Below, in pieces: positions 1 to 11,844 of a DNA stretch of 64,000 nucleotides. Both the position numbers and the translations under genes were made by a program. Source of the stretch: Blepharisma japonicum. Its lineage: Eukaryota; Ciliophora; Heterotrichea; Heterotrichida; Blepharismidae. The stretch covers positions 124,001 through 188,000 of the forward strand of contig CATKHK010000035.1 of the NCBI GenBank assembly GCA_949751835.1, in the 5' to 3' direction. The notes beneath the pieces were generated by a model. It was not told the DNA's origin. It did not search any database and was given only the letters and a program-made list of their open reading frames with translations. Numbering within the stretch: position 1 is the first letter of the stretch; every line of letters starts with the position of its first letter.

Positions 1-901
<901 letters not shown>

Positions 902-1038
902 TTAAGGCTAAGTGATAGGATTATTTAAGGTTAATCTATTTTGTATTATATTTTAATTCTATAAATATAGATAAATATTTATTGCAAAATCTTATTGAAA
1001 AATCGATTTATTTAATAAATATTTATTAACGGATAGCA

Positions 1039-2346
1039 ATGATGGTAATCTTACTACTATTATTATGAGTACCCTTAAAAGTAAAAGGAAACTTCTTTGT
1101 TCTCACAGATTTGCATTATGATATCGCTTATGAGCCAAATTACACATCAAAATCATATTGTCACTCTACAGCTTTGCCGGAAGGCCCTGCTGTCTTGGAG
1201 AAATCCAATGATAAAGCTCTGTCAGGCAGATATTACTGCGATTCTCCAATTGATCTAATAAATAAAGTTGCTTGGAAAATGAAAGAAATAGACTCAACCC
1301 CTGATTTTATTTTAATTCTTGGTGACCATTTAGCTCATCATACTATGGAGCTGTTCGCTGAGAGTGGAAATTTAAATTTGGAAGAGACAAAAGAACTCGT
1401 TAAAAAAACTTATGTAGATATTGATAGCATTTTCAAGACTGTGTTTCCTGAAAACCAAGTCATTTATTTAATAGGGAATAATGACGGCTACGTCGATTAC
1501 GAATCGTTTATAGATGGTCAAGGAGAGGAATATTTAGAATTCTTATATAATAATTGAAAAGAATTGACAGGGGAAATCGATACAAGTTTTTATGAAGGCG
1601 GATATTATTCTGTCTTCACTGATAATAGGCTGAAAATAATCTGCTTAAATTCAAACTACTTCAGCTATAAATTTGAAGGCTCAAAGCAAGAATCAAACAG
1701 TCAGATGATATGGTTTGAGCAGGAATTAAATGATTCAGAAGAAAATGTGATTATTTCTATGCATATCCCTCCTGGAATATCAATCTATAATAAAGCCCAA
1801 CAGCTCTGGACTGATGAGTATCTTGAAAAGTTTACAGAACTGGTGCAGATGCATAAAGAAAAAATTTTATTTATTTTTGCAGGTCATTTGCATTTCAGTT
1901 CCTTTGAACTTCTTCCAGAAGTTGATATTCCAATACTAATCCACAAGTCAGTTTCTCCCATTTACGGAAATAATCCTGGTTTCAGATATTATACCTACAG
2001 GGACAATTTTTCTGACTACATAGAATACTCTTTAGAATTAAAAAATTTCAAATGAGACTCCTACAGGTTTTCGCAGCTTTTTGAGATTGATTCTTTGAAT
2101 ATGAAAAGTCTTTATAAGTCTTTGGTAAACGACTATGGAAAATTAAAAAATTATATTTCAAAAGCTGCAGGCTTTGACGTAGCAGATATAGAAAAATCTT
2201 GAAAAATCTTACTAGATATGGATTACACAAGTGATAAAGAATTAGGGATTGCTACATTTTTATGTTCATTATTAGAAATTTCGTATGATAAGTTCCAAAT
2301 TTGCATGGAAAAAATGAATTCAAATATGATAAATAATTTAGATTAA
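1039..2346 (+). CDS. Secreted acid sphingomyelinase-like metallophosphoesterase
   Basis: 435 aa across two in-frame TGA/Trp codons (1555-1557, 2053-2055). The start is ATG 1039, the first Met after an in-frame TAA at 1027; it adds a clear signal peptide (MMVILLLLLWVPLKVKG) with a UGA-coded Trp. Calcineurin-like phosphoesterase motifs follow in order: DLHYD, ILGDHLAHH, GNNDGY, ISMHIPPG and AGHLHF, together a dinuclear metal site. Order and spacing fit SMPDL3/acid sphingomyelinase-like phosphodiesterases, which hydrolyse phosphodiesters in lysosomal or extracellular space. A Cys-poor C-terminal helical tail follows the catalytic domain. The exact substrate cannot be told from sequence. The stop lies 36 nt from the convergent gene's stop. 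Confidence 0.88.
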
Positions 2347-2382
2347 CTTTAAATAAAAAACAATTGAATGGCTATTTTTATA

Positions 2383-3390
2383 TTATGAGCTTAAACACAT
2401 TTTCTTTCTTAAAGAATCAATTTCTTGCTTTCTCTTAAATTCTAAAGAATTTTCAAGATCTTTCAGCTCATTTTCTCTATTCCTTTCCATTTCTTTCACA
2501 ATTTGGTTTATAATTTCAGATGATCCTCCTATCGATTTTATTTCTTCTATTTGTTCTTTGTACATTTTGCTGATTCTCCCACTTTCTTTGATTTTTTCCG
2601 TAATATATTTTTCCATTATTTCTTCTAAACCTTTATCAAAAATCGCAGAAATATTAGGCTTAGCAAATCCTCCAGATTTGTCACTTTCTCCTTCACGTGA
2701 TTCTCTTTCTGGTATGTCAAGTCTTGAAGGTTCTGGGCTACAAAATGAAAAGGTTGAATCACAGCATGAAGGCGACTCTGGAGAAATGCTTCTATATCTG
2801 GTGAGTCCTCTTTTTCTGCTGATTACTCTTTGTTCTAAGTTGTCATTTTGGCTTTTTATATTTTGTTGAGCATGCTTGATACTTACATGGGACTCTTGTT
2901 CATGCTGCTTCATCACTTTATCTGCAGCCCGGCGCTGAGCCAGCTCAGTAGGTCTATGAACTTCTGGTGCCACTTCAAAAGGAGACTCATGAAACAAAAG
3001 TTTACTTGTTGTCGAGACAGAGTGCTGAGAAGTAGAGACTTTCTCTGGTGACGTTGTTGTTGATGCTACTTTTGATGCGTGAGCTTGCAAGATTGAATCT
3101 TGCTTCTGTATAAAACTGATCATTCGTTCCTGATAGTATTTATATTTGGCATCTCCGATTGAGTTGTAGTATTCTATGGCTTTCTGAATAAAACTTACAG
3201 AATATAACTCCATTAGAGACTTGAAGGCCTCAATTGACTCTTGCGTTTCAACTTGAATTTCAAGCTCTAACACTTGGTCGGCAAAGTTGGACGGAAGCGG
3301 AACAATAGATGGACAAAATTTTACACGTGGGCTGCCAAATTTGCTCATATGAATTATTATTGAATTTGAGAAAAAACCATGTTGCATCAT
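2383..3390 (-). CDS. Hypothetical coiled-coil protein
   Basis: 335 aa, unbroken, no recognised family. The N-terminal ~110 residues look helical (a stretch around LELEIQVETQESIEAFKSL, then AIEYYNSIGDAKYKYYQERM). The middle is Ser/Pro/Gln rich and probably disordered. The last ~80 residues (EEIMEKYITEKIKESGR onward) form a charged coiled coil. The ORF opens MMQHGFF; a second Met at residue 15 (MSKFGSP, base 3348) is an equally plausible start. A structural or scaffolding role is only a guess. Stop is TAA. Confidence 0.6.
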   Translation of the reverse strand: MMQHGFFSNSIIIHMSKFGSPRVKFCPSIVPLPSNFADQVLELEIQVETQESIEAFKSLMELYSVSFIQKAIEYYNSIGDAKYKYYQERMISFIQKQDSILQAHASKVASTTTSPEKVSTSQHSVSTTSKLLFHESPFEVAPEVHRPTELAQRRAADKVMKQHEQESHVSIKHAQQNIKSQNDNLEQRVISRKRGLTRYRSISPESPSCCDSTFSFCSPEPSRLDIPERESREGESDKSGGFAKPNISAIFDKGLEEIMEKYITEKIKESGRISKMYKEQIEEIKSIGGSSEIINQIVKEMERNRENELKDLENSLEFKRKQEIDSLRKKMCLSS

Positions 3391-3689
3391 TAGAGAATTA
3401 AAAATTAAATTTACCGGCCATTACAAATTTGAATTTCTGCATAAAAGCAGATTTCTTAAGAACAAATATAAATAATAGCTTGTAAGACATGTGTATAAGT
3501 TTTGTGAGTTATAATACTAGATAAAGATATGAATATATCTGCATGATTTTGATCTTTATATAATATGCTGCAAAATAATTATACATTCAAAATATACAAA
3601 TATTAATGTATTAAAATACAAGAACAAAATTTTTCCAGAGGTTTACTCTGTTTTATCACTGGAAATAAAATTATCTTTACACTCCTCAC
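3391..3689. other. AT-rich spacer
   Basis: Lies between the 5' end of the coiled-coil gene and the 3' end of the channel gene, both on the minus strand. It should contain the coiled-coil gene's promoter. I see no conserved element or small ORF. Confidence 0.5.
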
Positions 3690-5858
3690 TTACTCAACTT
3701 TCTCGTAGATATCAAAAAACGAAATTTCTTCTTGATTCGATGATCCTCTTGCACTTGTTTTATCAGATCGAAATCTATACAGATTATCAGTATTTACATA
3801 CGATAGCCTGCTCCTTCCATATGAATCAGAATATTTTCTTGGACTGAATTCTTCAACACTCGATTCGCTTGATGAACTTCCAAGAACATTTAAATATGTT
3901 TTAGTTGCGAAATTGTTGTTGTCAACTTTAATTGATTTTATTTGCTCTTCTCGGACAGCATCAAGAAAATTTCGCATTTTCTGCACCAAGACTGAATTTT
4001 CTTTAAAAGAATCTCCAAGGTGCTTTACTGGTCCAATTGGACTTTTTGCGCAGTATTTTTCAGGCCGTTTATGACTTTTTCTTCTTTTTAGCCTTGCCAC
4101 AATTTCGCTTTGGATTTTTTTGCCATATTCTCTTTCTTTAAGTCATTTATCTTTGCTTTGTTCGTCACCTTTTTTGACCAATACTTTATAGCATTGAGCT
4201 GCTGCATGCCCTATAACTCCACAAAGAAAGCATTTTACTCCTAAAATTGAGTACCTATTAGGTGTATCTCTTTGGCAGTAGTTATAAAGCATCCCAGTTC
4301 TTTGCTGCGCTTCAGGTTTTGTTTTTAAGATTTCATTTAAATCGCTTCTGTCACATACAATAAATTCGCAAAATGCTATACATCGTATACTCGCGGTCCT
4401 AGGATGCATAGCAAAAAATCCAATTTCTCCAAAATAAGAATCCTCATTGAGTTCTTTAAAAATAGTCAAGGTTCGCTTATGGTAAACTTCAACTATTCCT
4501 ATGCTAATAAAATAGAGTGTGTGGCTTTTTTCACCCTCTTCAAATATAACATCATCTGGTGCATATCTTTCTATCCTTATTTTTTTGCTAATTTCGTTTA
4601 TCAACTTTGTCCCATAAAGCTGCTGGAACACTGAACAGTGTTTAAACACTTTTCCTCGTGTAATTCCAGCAATTTCTTCTCTGAGAGGTGTTGATAATAA
4701 ATCAAAAACTTTCAGCTCGTCAATATGAGTTATTTGAGGGTTGTGTTGAAGATAATCAAAATAGGTCCTAAGCTTGAATTTCAGATCTTTAGGCAGCCTT
4801 TTTTTATTCATATAATTATTCAAATTTGCCATTTTTCTGCTAAAGTCGATTCTCAAAACTGTCTGAGCAACGACTCAGTCACTTATGTTCCCAATTATAT
4901 AAGACACTATAATAACTGCAATTCCCATATTAAAAATATCAAAAATCATAGCATTCCTTGAGCTTGCAGCATAATCTCCATACCCAAGCGTAGAAGTAGT
5001 TGCAACTGCAAAATAAAACGCTCGAATATAGAGATCCTCTATATTAAAGTCTCCAAAGTTGCGGAGCTTATCATACCAAGTGACAGGGTATAAGAAAGAA
5101 TCCAAAAAATTTATATAATATCATAAGCAGGCCACATAGTGATTTATATAAAAAGCAATTAAAATAAGCCTAAAAAATCTGAAAATAATAGCAACTTTTT
5201 GGTTAGGGATAAAATCTTCAAGCAGAGTCATCGTGCTGGCGAGTTTTATAACTCTTACGATCCTAATTATTTTTGTGTATTCAAATATTCGGTGTACGCT
5301 AAAAAAGTGGTGGTTAGGGGTTTCTGATACTCCTGGGCTGCAGAGTTCATAAAATTCTTCAATTGGGATACTAGTTATTATATCATACAAAAATCAGGAT
5401 TTTAAATATTTTTTTGCAATTTCAAGTCTGGTTTTGATTATGTGTCCTTTAGAATAGGAAGCAGTATTGAATTTGACTATGATGTCCAAAATAAATAATT
5501 CATTCAAAACAAGGTCTGTAAATTTCAGGCTTTCGCTCTCTGTATCTGCTAAAAAAAGAACAATAGGAGTATATACCAGCTGAATCGCTATTAAAATGCT
5601 GATAAAAATATCCCAAAATAGTTTAAATTTGCTTTCGGGCTGGATTATAAAAGTTTTCTTTGAAAAAGCTTCGCTTTCCAGAAAGGAAATACTAATTAAA
5701 TTGCTCCTAGTTATTTGTCTGCTTGGAAATCAAGCATCTGTTAGAGGCTCTATCAGAGGAGATTCATCTGAAAAGCTCTCATCCTCATAATTACTTATAA
5801 ACGATATGTCTGAATATCTTCTCTTAGATCTTCTGCTATTGGAAATCCACGCATTCAT
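3690..5858 (-). CDS. Cyclic-nucleotide-gated / EAG-like K+ channel with C-terminal CCHC knuckle
   Basis: 722 aa, continuous once TGA=Trp. The ATG at 5858 opens MNAWISNSRRSKRR. Six membrane segments begin near residue 79 (KLFWDIFISILIAIQ); S4 is Arg-rich (IIRIVRVIKLAS) and the pore carries the K+ filter STLGYGD near residue 290. A CNBD follows (about 405-510) with FGEIGFF and PRTAS, where family members bind the cyclic-nucleotide phosphate. Unusually, residues 543-556 read CFLCGVIGHAAAQC, an exact C-X2-C-X4-H-X4-C zinc-knuckle pattern, before a basic tail. The general class is secure. Nucleotide binding and knuckle function are inferred. It probably sits in the plasma or ciliary membrane and links cAMP/cGMP to voltage. 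Confidence 0.9.
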
Positions 5859-6321
5859 TATAATCGCCGATCTGTAATCTAAATTAATGCAATATTATTT
5901 CCACTTAAGTTGTTAAAAGATGATGAGATTGATGCTATTAATATGTCTTATTTATATTGGAAGCATAATTATTTGATTGATGGAAAATAGGTCTAAAATC
6001 TGAAATACAAAATTTTAAATGTTCAATGATTATTCTCATGATATGCATTTTTTTTAAATCCGCAATTCAGGCAGGTGTTAAAATTTAGTGGCTTATTTTA
6101 GATTGTTTTAAAAACTTAATTGTAGGAATGAGCGTATTGTATGGCTGAGAACAAATGAGGATTTTCCTGGTTCTTTTCTTGCCATACTTTTCAAATTTTA
6201 TTTTATCATTGGCATCATTTTAATCAAAAGGGCTTCGACTTTAAAAAACAAATATATGTAAGAATTTTTTTATGTAAATTTTTCAATAAACAATTCTAAT
6301 CCTTATTTAAGTCGTAATTTA
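5859..6321. other. Intergenic spacer
   Basis: AT-rich, between the channel gene's 5' end and the 3' end of the first GSK3 gene. A 31-codon ORF (MSVLYGWEQM...) opens near 6129 but has no family support and is probably chance. Confidence 0.4.
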
Positions 6322-7392
6322 TTATCTTCGATACCATGCAGGTGTCAAATTTTGAATTACGTTTGGACTAACAGATCTCAACTCTTGTGGGGTCCAGTTG
6401 AAAAGATCTGGAAGTGGTGCTCCATCTGGAAGTCTTGTCGATTCTTGTCTAAGCTCCTCAAAGAAAGGATGCAGCAGCGCTTCTAACGCATGAGGTCTTC
6501 TCTGTGGTGAATATACTAATACAGAACTCACAAAATCCTTGGCTTCTTGAGGCACTTCAGGCCCAAAAACTCTACTCCACGGGTGTGCTCGGACATGAGG
6601 AAACTTAAATTCTCTATAGTTAGGGTTCATATCATGGATTTGTTCTCTTGAAGGTGTTCCAAGGACCTTAAGAATTTCAACCAATTGATCCACGCCGCTT
6701 TCTCCTGGGAATACAGGCTTTCCAATCAATAACTCTGCAGTTACACATCCAGCACTTCAAATATCGATTGATTCTTTATATTCAACAGCTCCAAAAATAA
6801 GCTCAGGGGCTCTATAATACCTCGAGCAAATATAAGAAACATTTTGCTCTCCTGGAATTAGCCTTTTTGCACTACCAAAATCACAGAGCTTCAAAACATG
6901 GTTTGTAGGGTTCACCAACATGTTTTGAGGCTTCACATCTCTATGACAAATTCCGACTGCGTGGGTGTGGGCCAAAGCCCTCAAAATTTGGTAGGAGTAA
7001 AGCTTCACAAGGATCAGAGGGACTTGTTGGCCAGTCTTTGTATATGTTTTCATTACTTTGTAAATTGTATCAGGGATGTAGTCCATTACTACATTTAAGT
7101 ATACCTCTTCTTCTTTTTCTCCTTTCGTGTAAAAGTAGTGCCTCAATCCGATGATGTTTGGGTGGGTCAGTTCTTTCATTATGGCAAGCTCACGATTTTT
7201 GTACCTTTTGTCTTGGAAGACCTTTTTAATTGCAACTGTCTCGCCTGTTTCGTTCACAGATGCTTGGTAAACGACACCAAAGCTGCCATTTCCGATAACT
7301 TTGGTGGCGCTGTAGGAAAAGCGGTGTTTGGATTCTTCTTCTATTACTCTTGAATTCCCTGTCACGACTGAAACGTTATGAGGTTTTGCCAT
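6322..7392 (-). CDS. GSK3: Glycogen synthase kinase 3 (shaggy-like), paralogue 1
   Basis: 356 aa Ser/Thr kinase with one UGA-coded Trp in the subdomain IX motif D-I-W-S-A-G-C. Visible motifs: glycine loop [11 protein letters not shown], catalytic Lys in [25 protein letters not shown], and the GSK3 signature activation loop [14 protein letters not shown] with the regulatory Tyr. The C-lobe ([20 protein letters not shown]) is also GSK3-type. GSK3 phosphorylates primed substrates in growth, Wnt-like and ciliary-length control. The N-terminal extension is only about 30 residues. A second, closely related copy lies 1.9 kb downstream on the same strand. Stop TAA. Confidence 0.96.
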
Positions 7393-7753
7393 TTCTAATA
7401 AGCTGATTATTAAGAAGGAATATGATGAGAATCTATGTTTTTCAGGTAAAAATTATTCCATTAAATCTAATATGCGTTTTTAGATTGAAAGGATAATGAT
7501 AAGATATAGGTATAGTAAAATTTGGCTATAAAATAGTTTTTAATAATGATACCAAGATAAGGCAATATGGATTTTTTTCGATGATATTTTGGCGTATTTA
7601 TATTAGGTGAAAATTTAATTGAGGCTAGTTTTATTAATATTACATTTTGCAGATAATTAAGAAATTAAGCATCAAAAGACTAAATAATAATTTTTCTCTA
7701 ACATAAAATCCTGGAAGGGAGCATAAGCAAATTTTTTTATAATTTCTGAAAAT
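7393..7753. promoter_or_regulatory. Divergent intergenic region (shared promoter span)
   Basis: 361 bp between the start codons of GSK3 paralogue 1 (minus) and the docking-complex-like gene (plus). By position it must hold both promoters. It is very AT-rich with no recognisable consensus. Confidence 0.45.
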
Positions 7754-9118
7754 ATGAACAAAAAAGCTGTCCATCTTGGCAAGTCAGTTTCAGAGAAAAA
7801 ATTCCTCTCATATCAGACAGAAACACAAAGGTTAGAAACTGAAGTAGAAGAATTAACTAGAAAATTAGAACAAGAAAGGAGATTATCAATCCTCCTGAAT
7901 AAGGATTTAGAAGAGATTACTACAATGCTTGGTGGGCTATCTTCAAAACACCATAAAAAAATAAAGGGTGAATGGAAAAAGAAAAGCAATGATAAGGTAG
8001 AAATGCTTGAAAGTGAGCTGGAAAGAGAGTTTAAACGGTTAAGTGAACTCAAAAATTCGAATAAAAAATTACAAGATAAAATAGAGACATTGAGAAAAGA
8101 TAAAGGGTCTTTACTCAAATCCAATAACCAGCTCAAATTAGAGCTTCTTAGCACAGGAAATCTTAGAAAAGGTGAAAATGAAGTCTCTTCATTTAACTTC
8201 AATAGAAGTGAAAACAATCAAAGTAAAATTGTCAGAACACAAGAAACTTTATGCTCAGCAAGGGTTGATTATTCTCAGAAAATTAGTCTACTAAGCAGCA
8301 AAATCTTAGAAGGAAAACAATCAGAAGCAAAATATCTTAAAGGAATCACAGTGAACTTCGCAGAACCAACCGCAAATGCATCAGAAATCTACCAAATCGC
8401 AAAAAACCAAGCTAAGTATTGGAAAACTAATTGTATTGAAATTAATGAAAAATCCAATATGTACTCAGATTTTGTTACAGAATTGAACTCAGGAATGGAA
8501 ACCATGAAAAATCAATGCGAAATCCATAATTATCAAGAAATTGTAGATCTATTTGTTGCAAGCTTTGATGAAAATGCTAGGCTTTTTCAGTATATGTATG
8601 CGTTAGGGGAAGAAATTACAGTGACAAAAAAAGATATTGAAAATAATAAAAATCAGATTAGTGGGTTCCATGATGTGCAAAAATACTCTGAGAGCACAAA
8701 AATTGAACAAATTAGTAAAATAAATGAAGAATTGAGAAAAACTGTTGAGAATATTGCAGTTGCTAAAGATAAATATAAACAACTGCAAGAGAATATGGAG
8801 AGTGTATTATACCCAATTTCTGAAATTCAAGAAACCCTTAAAGATCTTGGATTTAATTGTAAGAGTTTTGGCAAAGAAGTTGATATATCTGATATAAAAA
8901 TAATCGAAGAGCACATTAATCGGTTGCTTTTAGTTGAAAGTAAAAATAATGAAAATATCAGAACAGGAGCTGGGCCGAAATCTCCCTTAAAATTCATAGA
9001 AATTGATTCAGAAAATCTTACTGAGCCAGATGAAGGACACCATTTTTTTACCGTTGATGAAATTAGGAATAGAGCTTTAAAAACATTCGATCTAATCAAA
9101 GCCGAGAAATCATTGTAA
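7754..9118 (+). CDS. Coiled-coil protein, outer dynein arm docking complex DC2/ODAD1-like (tentative)
   Basis: 454 aa, unbroken, almost wholly coiled coil. Heptad-rich blocks at about 20-135 (LETEVEELTRKLEQERR; LQDKIETLRKDKGSLL) resemble the ODA1/CCDC114/CCDC63 pattern. The segment near residue 270, DENARLFQYMYALGEEI, corresponds to the conserved N-x-x-L-F-x-Y-(V/I)-N-E block of that family; conserved residues there are relaxed. The family forms part of the complex that anchors outer dynein arms to doublet microtubules. Assignment rests on pattern memory; a generic coiled coil cannot be excluded. The gene is on the opposite strand to both flanking GSK3 genes. Confidence 0.5.
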   Translation: MNKKAVHLGKSVSEKKFLSYQTETQRLETEVEELTRKLEQERRLSILLNKDLEEITTMLGGLSSKHHKKIKGEWKKKSNDKVEMLESELEREFKRLSELKNSNKKLQDKIETLRKDKGSLLKSNNQLKLELLSTGNLRKGENEVSSFNFNRSENNQSKIVRTQETLCSARVDYSQKISLLSSKILEGKQSEAKYLKGITVNFAEPTANASEIYQIAKNQAKYWKTNCIEINEKSNMYSDFVTELNSGMETMKNQCEIHNYQEIVDLFVASFDENARLFQYMYALGEEITVTKKDIENNKNQISGFHDVQKYSESTKIEQISKINEELRKTVENIAVAKDKYKQLQENMESVLYPISEIQETLKDLGFNCKSFGKEVDISDIKIIEEHINRLLLVESKNNENIRTGAGPKSPLKFIEIDSENLTEPDEGHHFFTVDEIRNRALKTFDLIKAEKSL

Positions 9119-9240
9119 ATAAAAAACTAATAAAAATTTCTTGCACTCTAATTCGTTCTTAAATTGATAATTTATTTAATTAAATGTTTTATGGACTTTA
9201 ATAAGAAATTTTATAATAATTTCACATAAATACTATTATT

Positions 9241-10389
9241 TTATTGAGAATCAGAGTATCAGCTTGGAGTCAACCTTTGAATTATTTCTGGTGTGGTTGA
9301 CCCTAATTCTTCTTCTGTCCATGCAAATAAATCAGGTAGTCTATCTCCATTGGGAAGTGTAGTATTTTGATCCCTCAATTCATCAAAAAAAGGATGCAAA
9401 AGAGCTTCCAATGGCTTTGGTCTCGAATTTGGAGAATAAACCAGCAAACTTCCAATAAAATCAACTGATTCTGGTGGAGTTCTTGATCTGAAAACTCTGT
9501 TTCATGGCTGTTTTCTAATTTGAGGAAACCTAAACTCTGTATAATTCGAATTCATATCCTCAATCTGCTCCTTTGTAGGAGTCCCAAGCACTTTTATTAT
9601 CTGCACAAGCTGGTCCACTCCACTTTCCCCTGGAAATATAGGTTGCCCCAGCAATAGTTCAGCAATTACGCATCCAGCACTTCAAACATCAATTGCTCCA
9701 GTATAGTCAGTTGCCCCAAAAATAAGCTCTGGGGCTCTATAGTACCTCGAACAAATATATGACACATTTGGCTCTCCTTGCACCAGTTTTTTAGCTGACC
9801 CAAAATCACAAAGTTTGACTGTATGAGTATTGGTATCGACTAATAAATTTTGAGGCTTGATGTCTCTATGGCAAATTCCTAGACTATGGATATACGCAAG
9901 AGCTCGTAATATTTGATAGCTATAAAGTTTTACTAATATAAGAGGAACCGCCTGCTTCATTTTATTGTAGTGTTTTACAACTCTATAGAGGGTTTCTGGA
10001 ATGTATTCCATGACGATATTTAAATAGAGCTCGTCTGGCTTTTCGCCTGGAGAGTAGAAAGCATGTCGACATGAGACTAAATTAGGGTGTTTCAGTTCTT
10101 TCATTATTTGGAGTTCTCTATTTTTGTATCGGCGGTCTTGGAATACTTTTTTTATTGCGACAGTTTCCCCGGTTTCTGCTATTGTTGCTTGATAGACCAT
10201 CCCAAAACTTCCATTGCCAATGACTCTATCAGGATTATAAGTAAAATTTGCCATCCTGTCTTTTCTTTCTTCGATACTTGAACGACCTATTGATGAACTC
10301 AATTCTTCAGTTCTCCGTTGTTGTGCAGAAATTACTGAAATGTTGTGAACGCTGCTTTTATTGGAGCTATTAATTTGTCTTGCTGACAT
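9241..10389 (-). CDS. GSK3: Glycogen synthase kinase 3 (shaggy-like), paralogue 2
   Basis: 382 aa. In-frame TGA codons at the D-V-W-S-A-G-C Trp, at K-Q-P-W-N-R and near the C-terminus (T-P-S-W-Y-S) all read as Trp; the frame ends in TAA at 9241. Motifs: [56 protein letters not shown]. It is very similar to paralogue 1 but has a longer, Ser/Arg-rich N-terminal extension (about 55 residues) that could be a regulatory or targeting region. Stopping at the third TGA would clip only five residues, but all other evidence here says TGA is sense. Confidence 0.95.
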
Positions 10390-10670
10390 TATATTATATT
10401 CGAGAATTTAGGTGAAATAGTTTTAAGATTGAGATATTTGGATTTGGGTTAAATATATTATAATCAGTAGGTGCCTTTATTTATTATATAGTTAGTTTCT
10501 TTATTACTATGTAAAGCATATCTTGTCAACTGTTCATAACTTGCTTGCATAATTTTAAAAGAAATTTTAATTTTTTTATAAGATAAAGAAGTTATAGAAC
10601 TCTTTAAGACTTTTAATTTCCTTAAATAGACTCCTAATAATTAAAAATAGCTTAATAACCTTATGTAAGA

Positions 10671-11819
10671 TTAAGGCAATGCCCATATATTAACTCTTGC
10701 ATCTAAAGCCACAGTTAACAAGTAATTCTCATAAACTACCATTTTCCTAATTTCATTCGCATGCGCATTTTCAATCACATCAACAATCATAAAATCTTTG
10801 CTGTAAATCATTATTTTGTTTTCATATCCAAAAACAATATAATTTTCACTAATTGCGCAGCAATTAGGAACCTCTTTATGGAAATTAGTTTGAGAAATAA
10901 TAATAGGATGCTCTTTCAGCTGATACCTAACATTGATATTCCAATACTTCACTTTTCCATCAAGACAACAAGTTAAAGCTTCATTTGAATCTCTAAAGCT
11001 CACACAAGCTAGCCCCTGTGATCCTCCAGATAAATCCATAGCAGGGCTAAGCTTGCTAAACGCTCCCGTTTTCTTATCAGCCAAAATTTCTATAACTTTA
11101 GCACTTCCAATCCAAGTCGCAATTGAAAAAAATTTAAAATCCCCAGACACCGCCATGCGCTTGTTTTTAAGCTGCTTCATATCATATGTTGCCAGTATAT
11201 CTCCAGAATGAGACCAGACGTTGACTGTAGTGTCCATATCATCTCCTGAAGAAATAATGCAATTAGGGGTGCATGCTAAATCTGATATTGCGTAAGTGTG
11301 CTGCTGAGAAAATGAATTGATTTCTACCAGAAGCTTCTTGTCTTTTTCTTGTTTTAATACGAAATAGTGGATTTTGTGATCAAAAGATCCAGCAGCGACC
11401 AAAGTGTCACCTTTGGCACTGATAGCGACTGCAGTTGGTTCCTCTCTTTCTAGCTTGCCTTGGATGAATTTGAAGTTTTGGTCTTCAAAATTATTGATTT
11501 TGAAGATCTTTACTTGACCATCTCTGCAGCAAACACCGATATAGCCTGGCTTGATGTCGAAGTCTTTGATAGGCTCGTGAAACCCTTTGACTGCGTTTTT
11601 GTAGAGCCTGTGCTCGGTATTGCATTTGACCTTTGGGGTAGCTTTTTTTGTGGGCTTCATCTTACTTTTTGTTTTTGATGCTTTTGGCTCTTTGGTTTCT
11701 TCTTCAACTTCTTGGGCGGAGTCTTTCCTGTTTTCAACTTTTGGCTTTTGTTTGAATACGAAGAAATAAGCCAAAGTACCTAAAAGCGCCAGAACAATTC
11801 CAAGAAATAAAAATTCCAT
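10671..11819 (-). CDS. TBL2-like WD40 protein with N-terminal membrane anchor
   Basis: 382 aa, unbroken; all four Trp codons are TGG. One N-terminal transmembrane segment (FLFLGIVLALLGTLAYFFVF, residues 3-22) is followed by a Lys/Glu-rich linker (30-60) and about seven WD40-type blades, with typical repeat ends such as VNVWSHSG, VKYWNINV and VNIWALP. This architecture matches transducin beta-like 2, an ER-membrane WD40 protein tied to stress responses in animals. Function in ciliates is not established. 26 bp separate its start from the TPR gene upstream. Confidence 0.75.
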   Translation of the reverse strand: MEFLFLGIVLALLGTLAYFFVFKQKPKVENRKDSAQEVEEETKEPKASKTKSKMKPTKKATPKVKCNTEHRLYKNAVKGFHEPIKDFDIKPGYIGVCCRDGQVKIFKINNFEDQNFKFIQGKLEREEPTAVAISAKGDTLVAAGSFDHKIHYFVLKQEKDKKLLVEINSFSQQHTYAISDLACTPNCIISSGDDMDTTVNVWSHSGDILATYDMKQLKNKRMAVSGDFKFFSIATWIGSAKVIEILADKKTGAFSKLSPAMDLSGGSQGLACVSFRDSNEALTCCLDGKVKYWNINVRYQLKEHPIIISQTNFHKEVPNCCAISENYIVFGYENKIMIYSKDFMIVDVIENAHANEIRKMVVYENYLLTVALDARVNIWALP

Positions 11820-11844
11820 ATTAGAATTTTTTATTAAGAAAACA

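Noticed and set aside
1555-1557. TGA codons as real stops splitting genes (here and at many other sites) into small fragments
   Set aside because: Frames continue in register with conserved residues on both sides, and TGA aligns to Trp positions; TAA/TAG end all genes.
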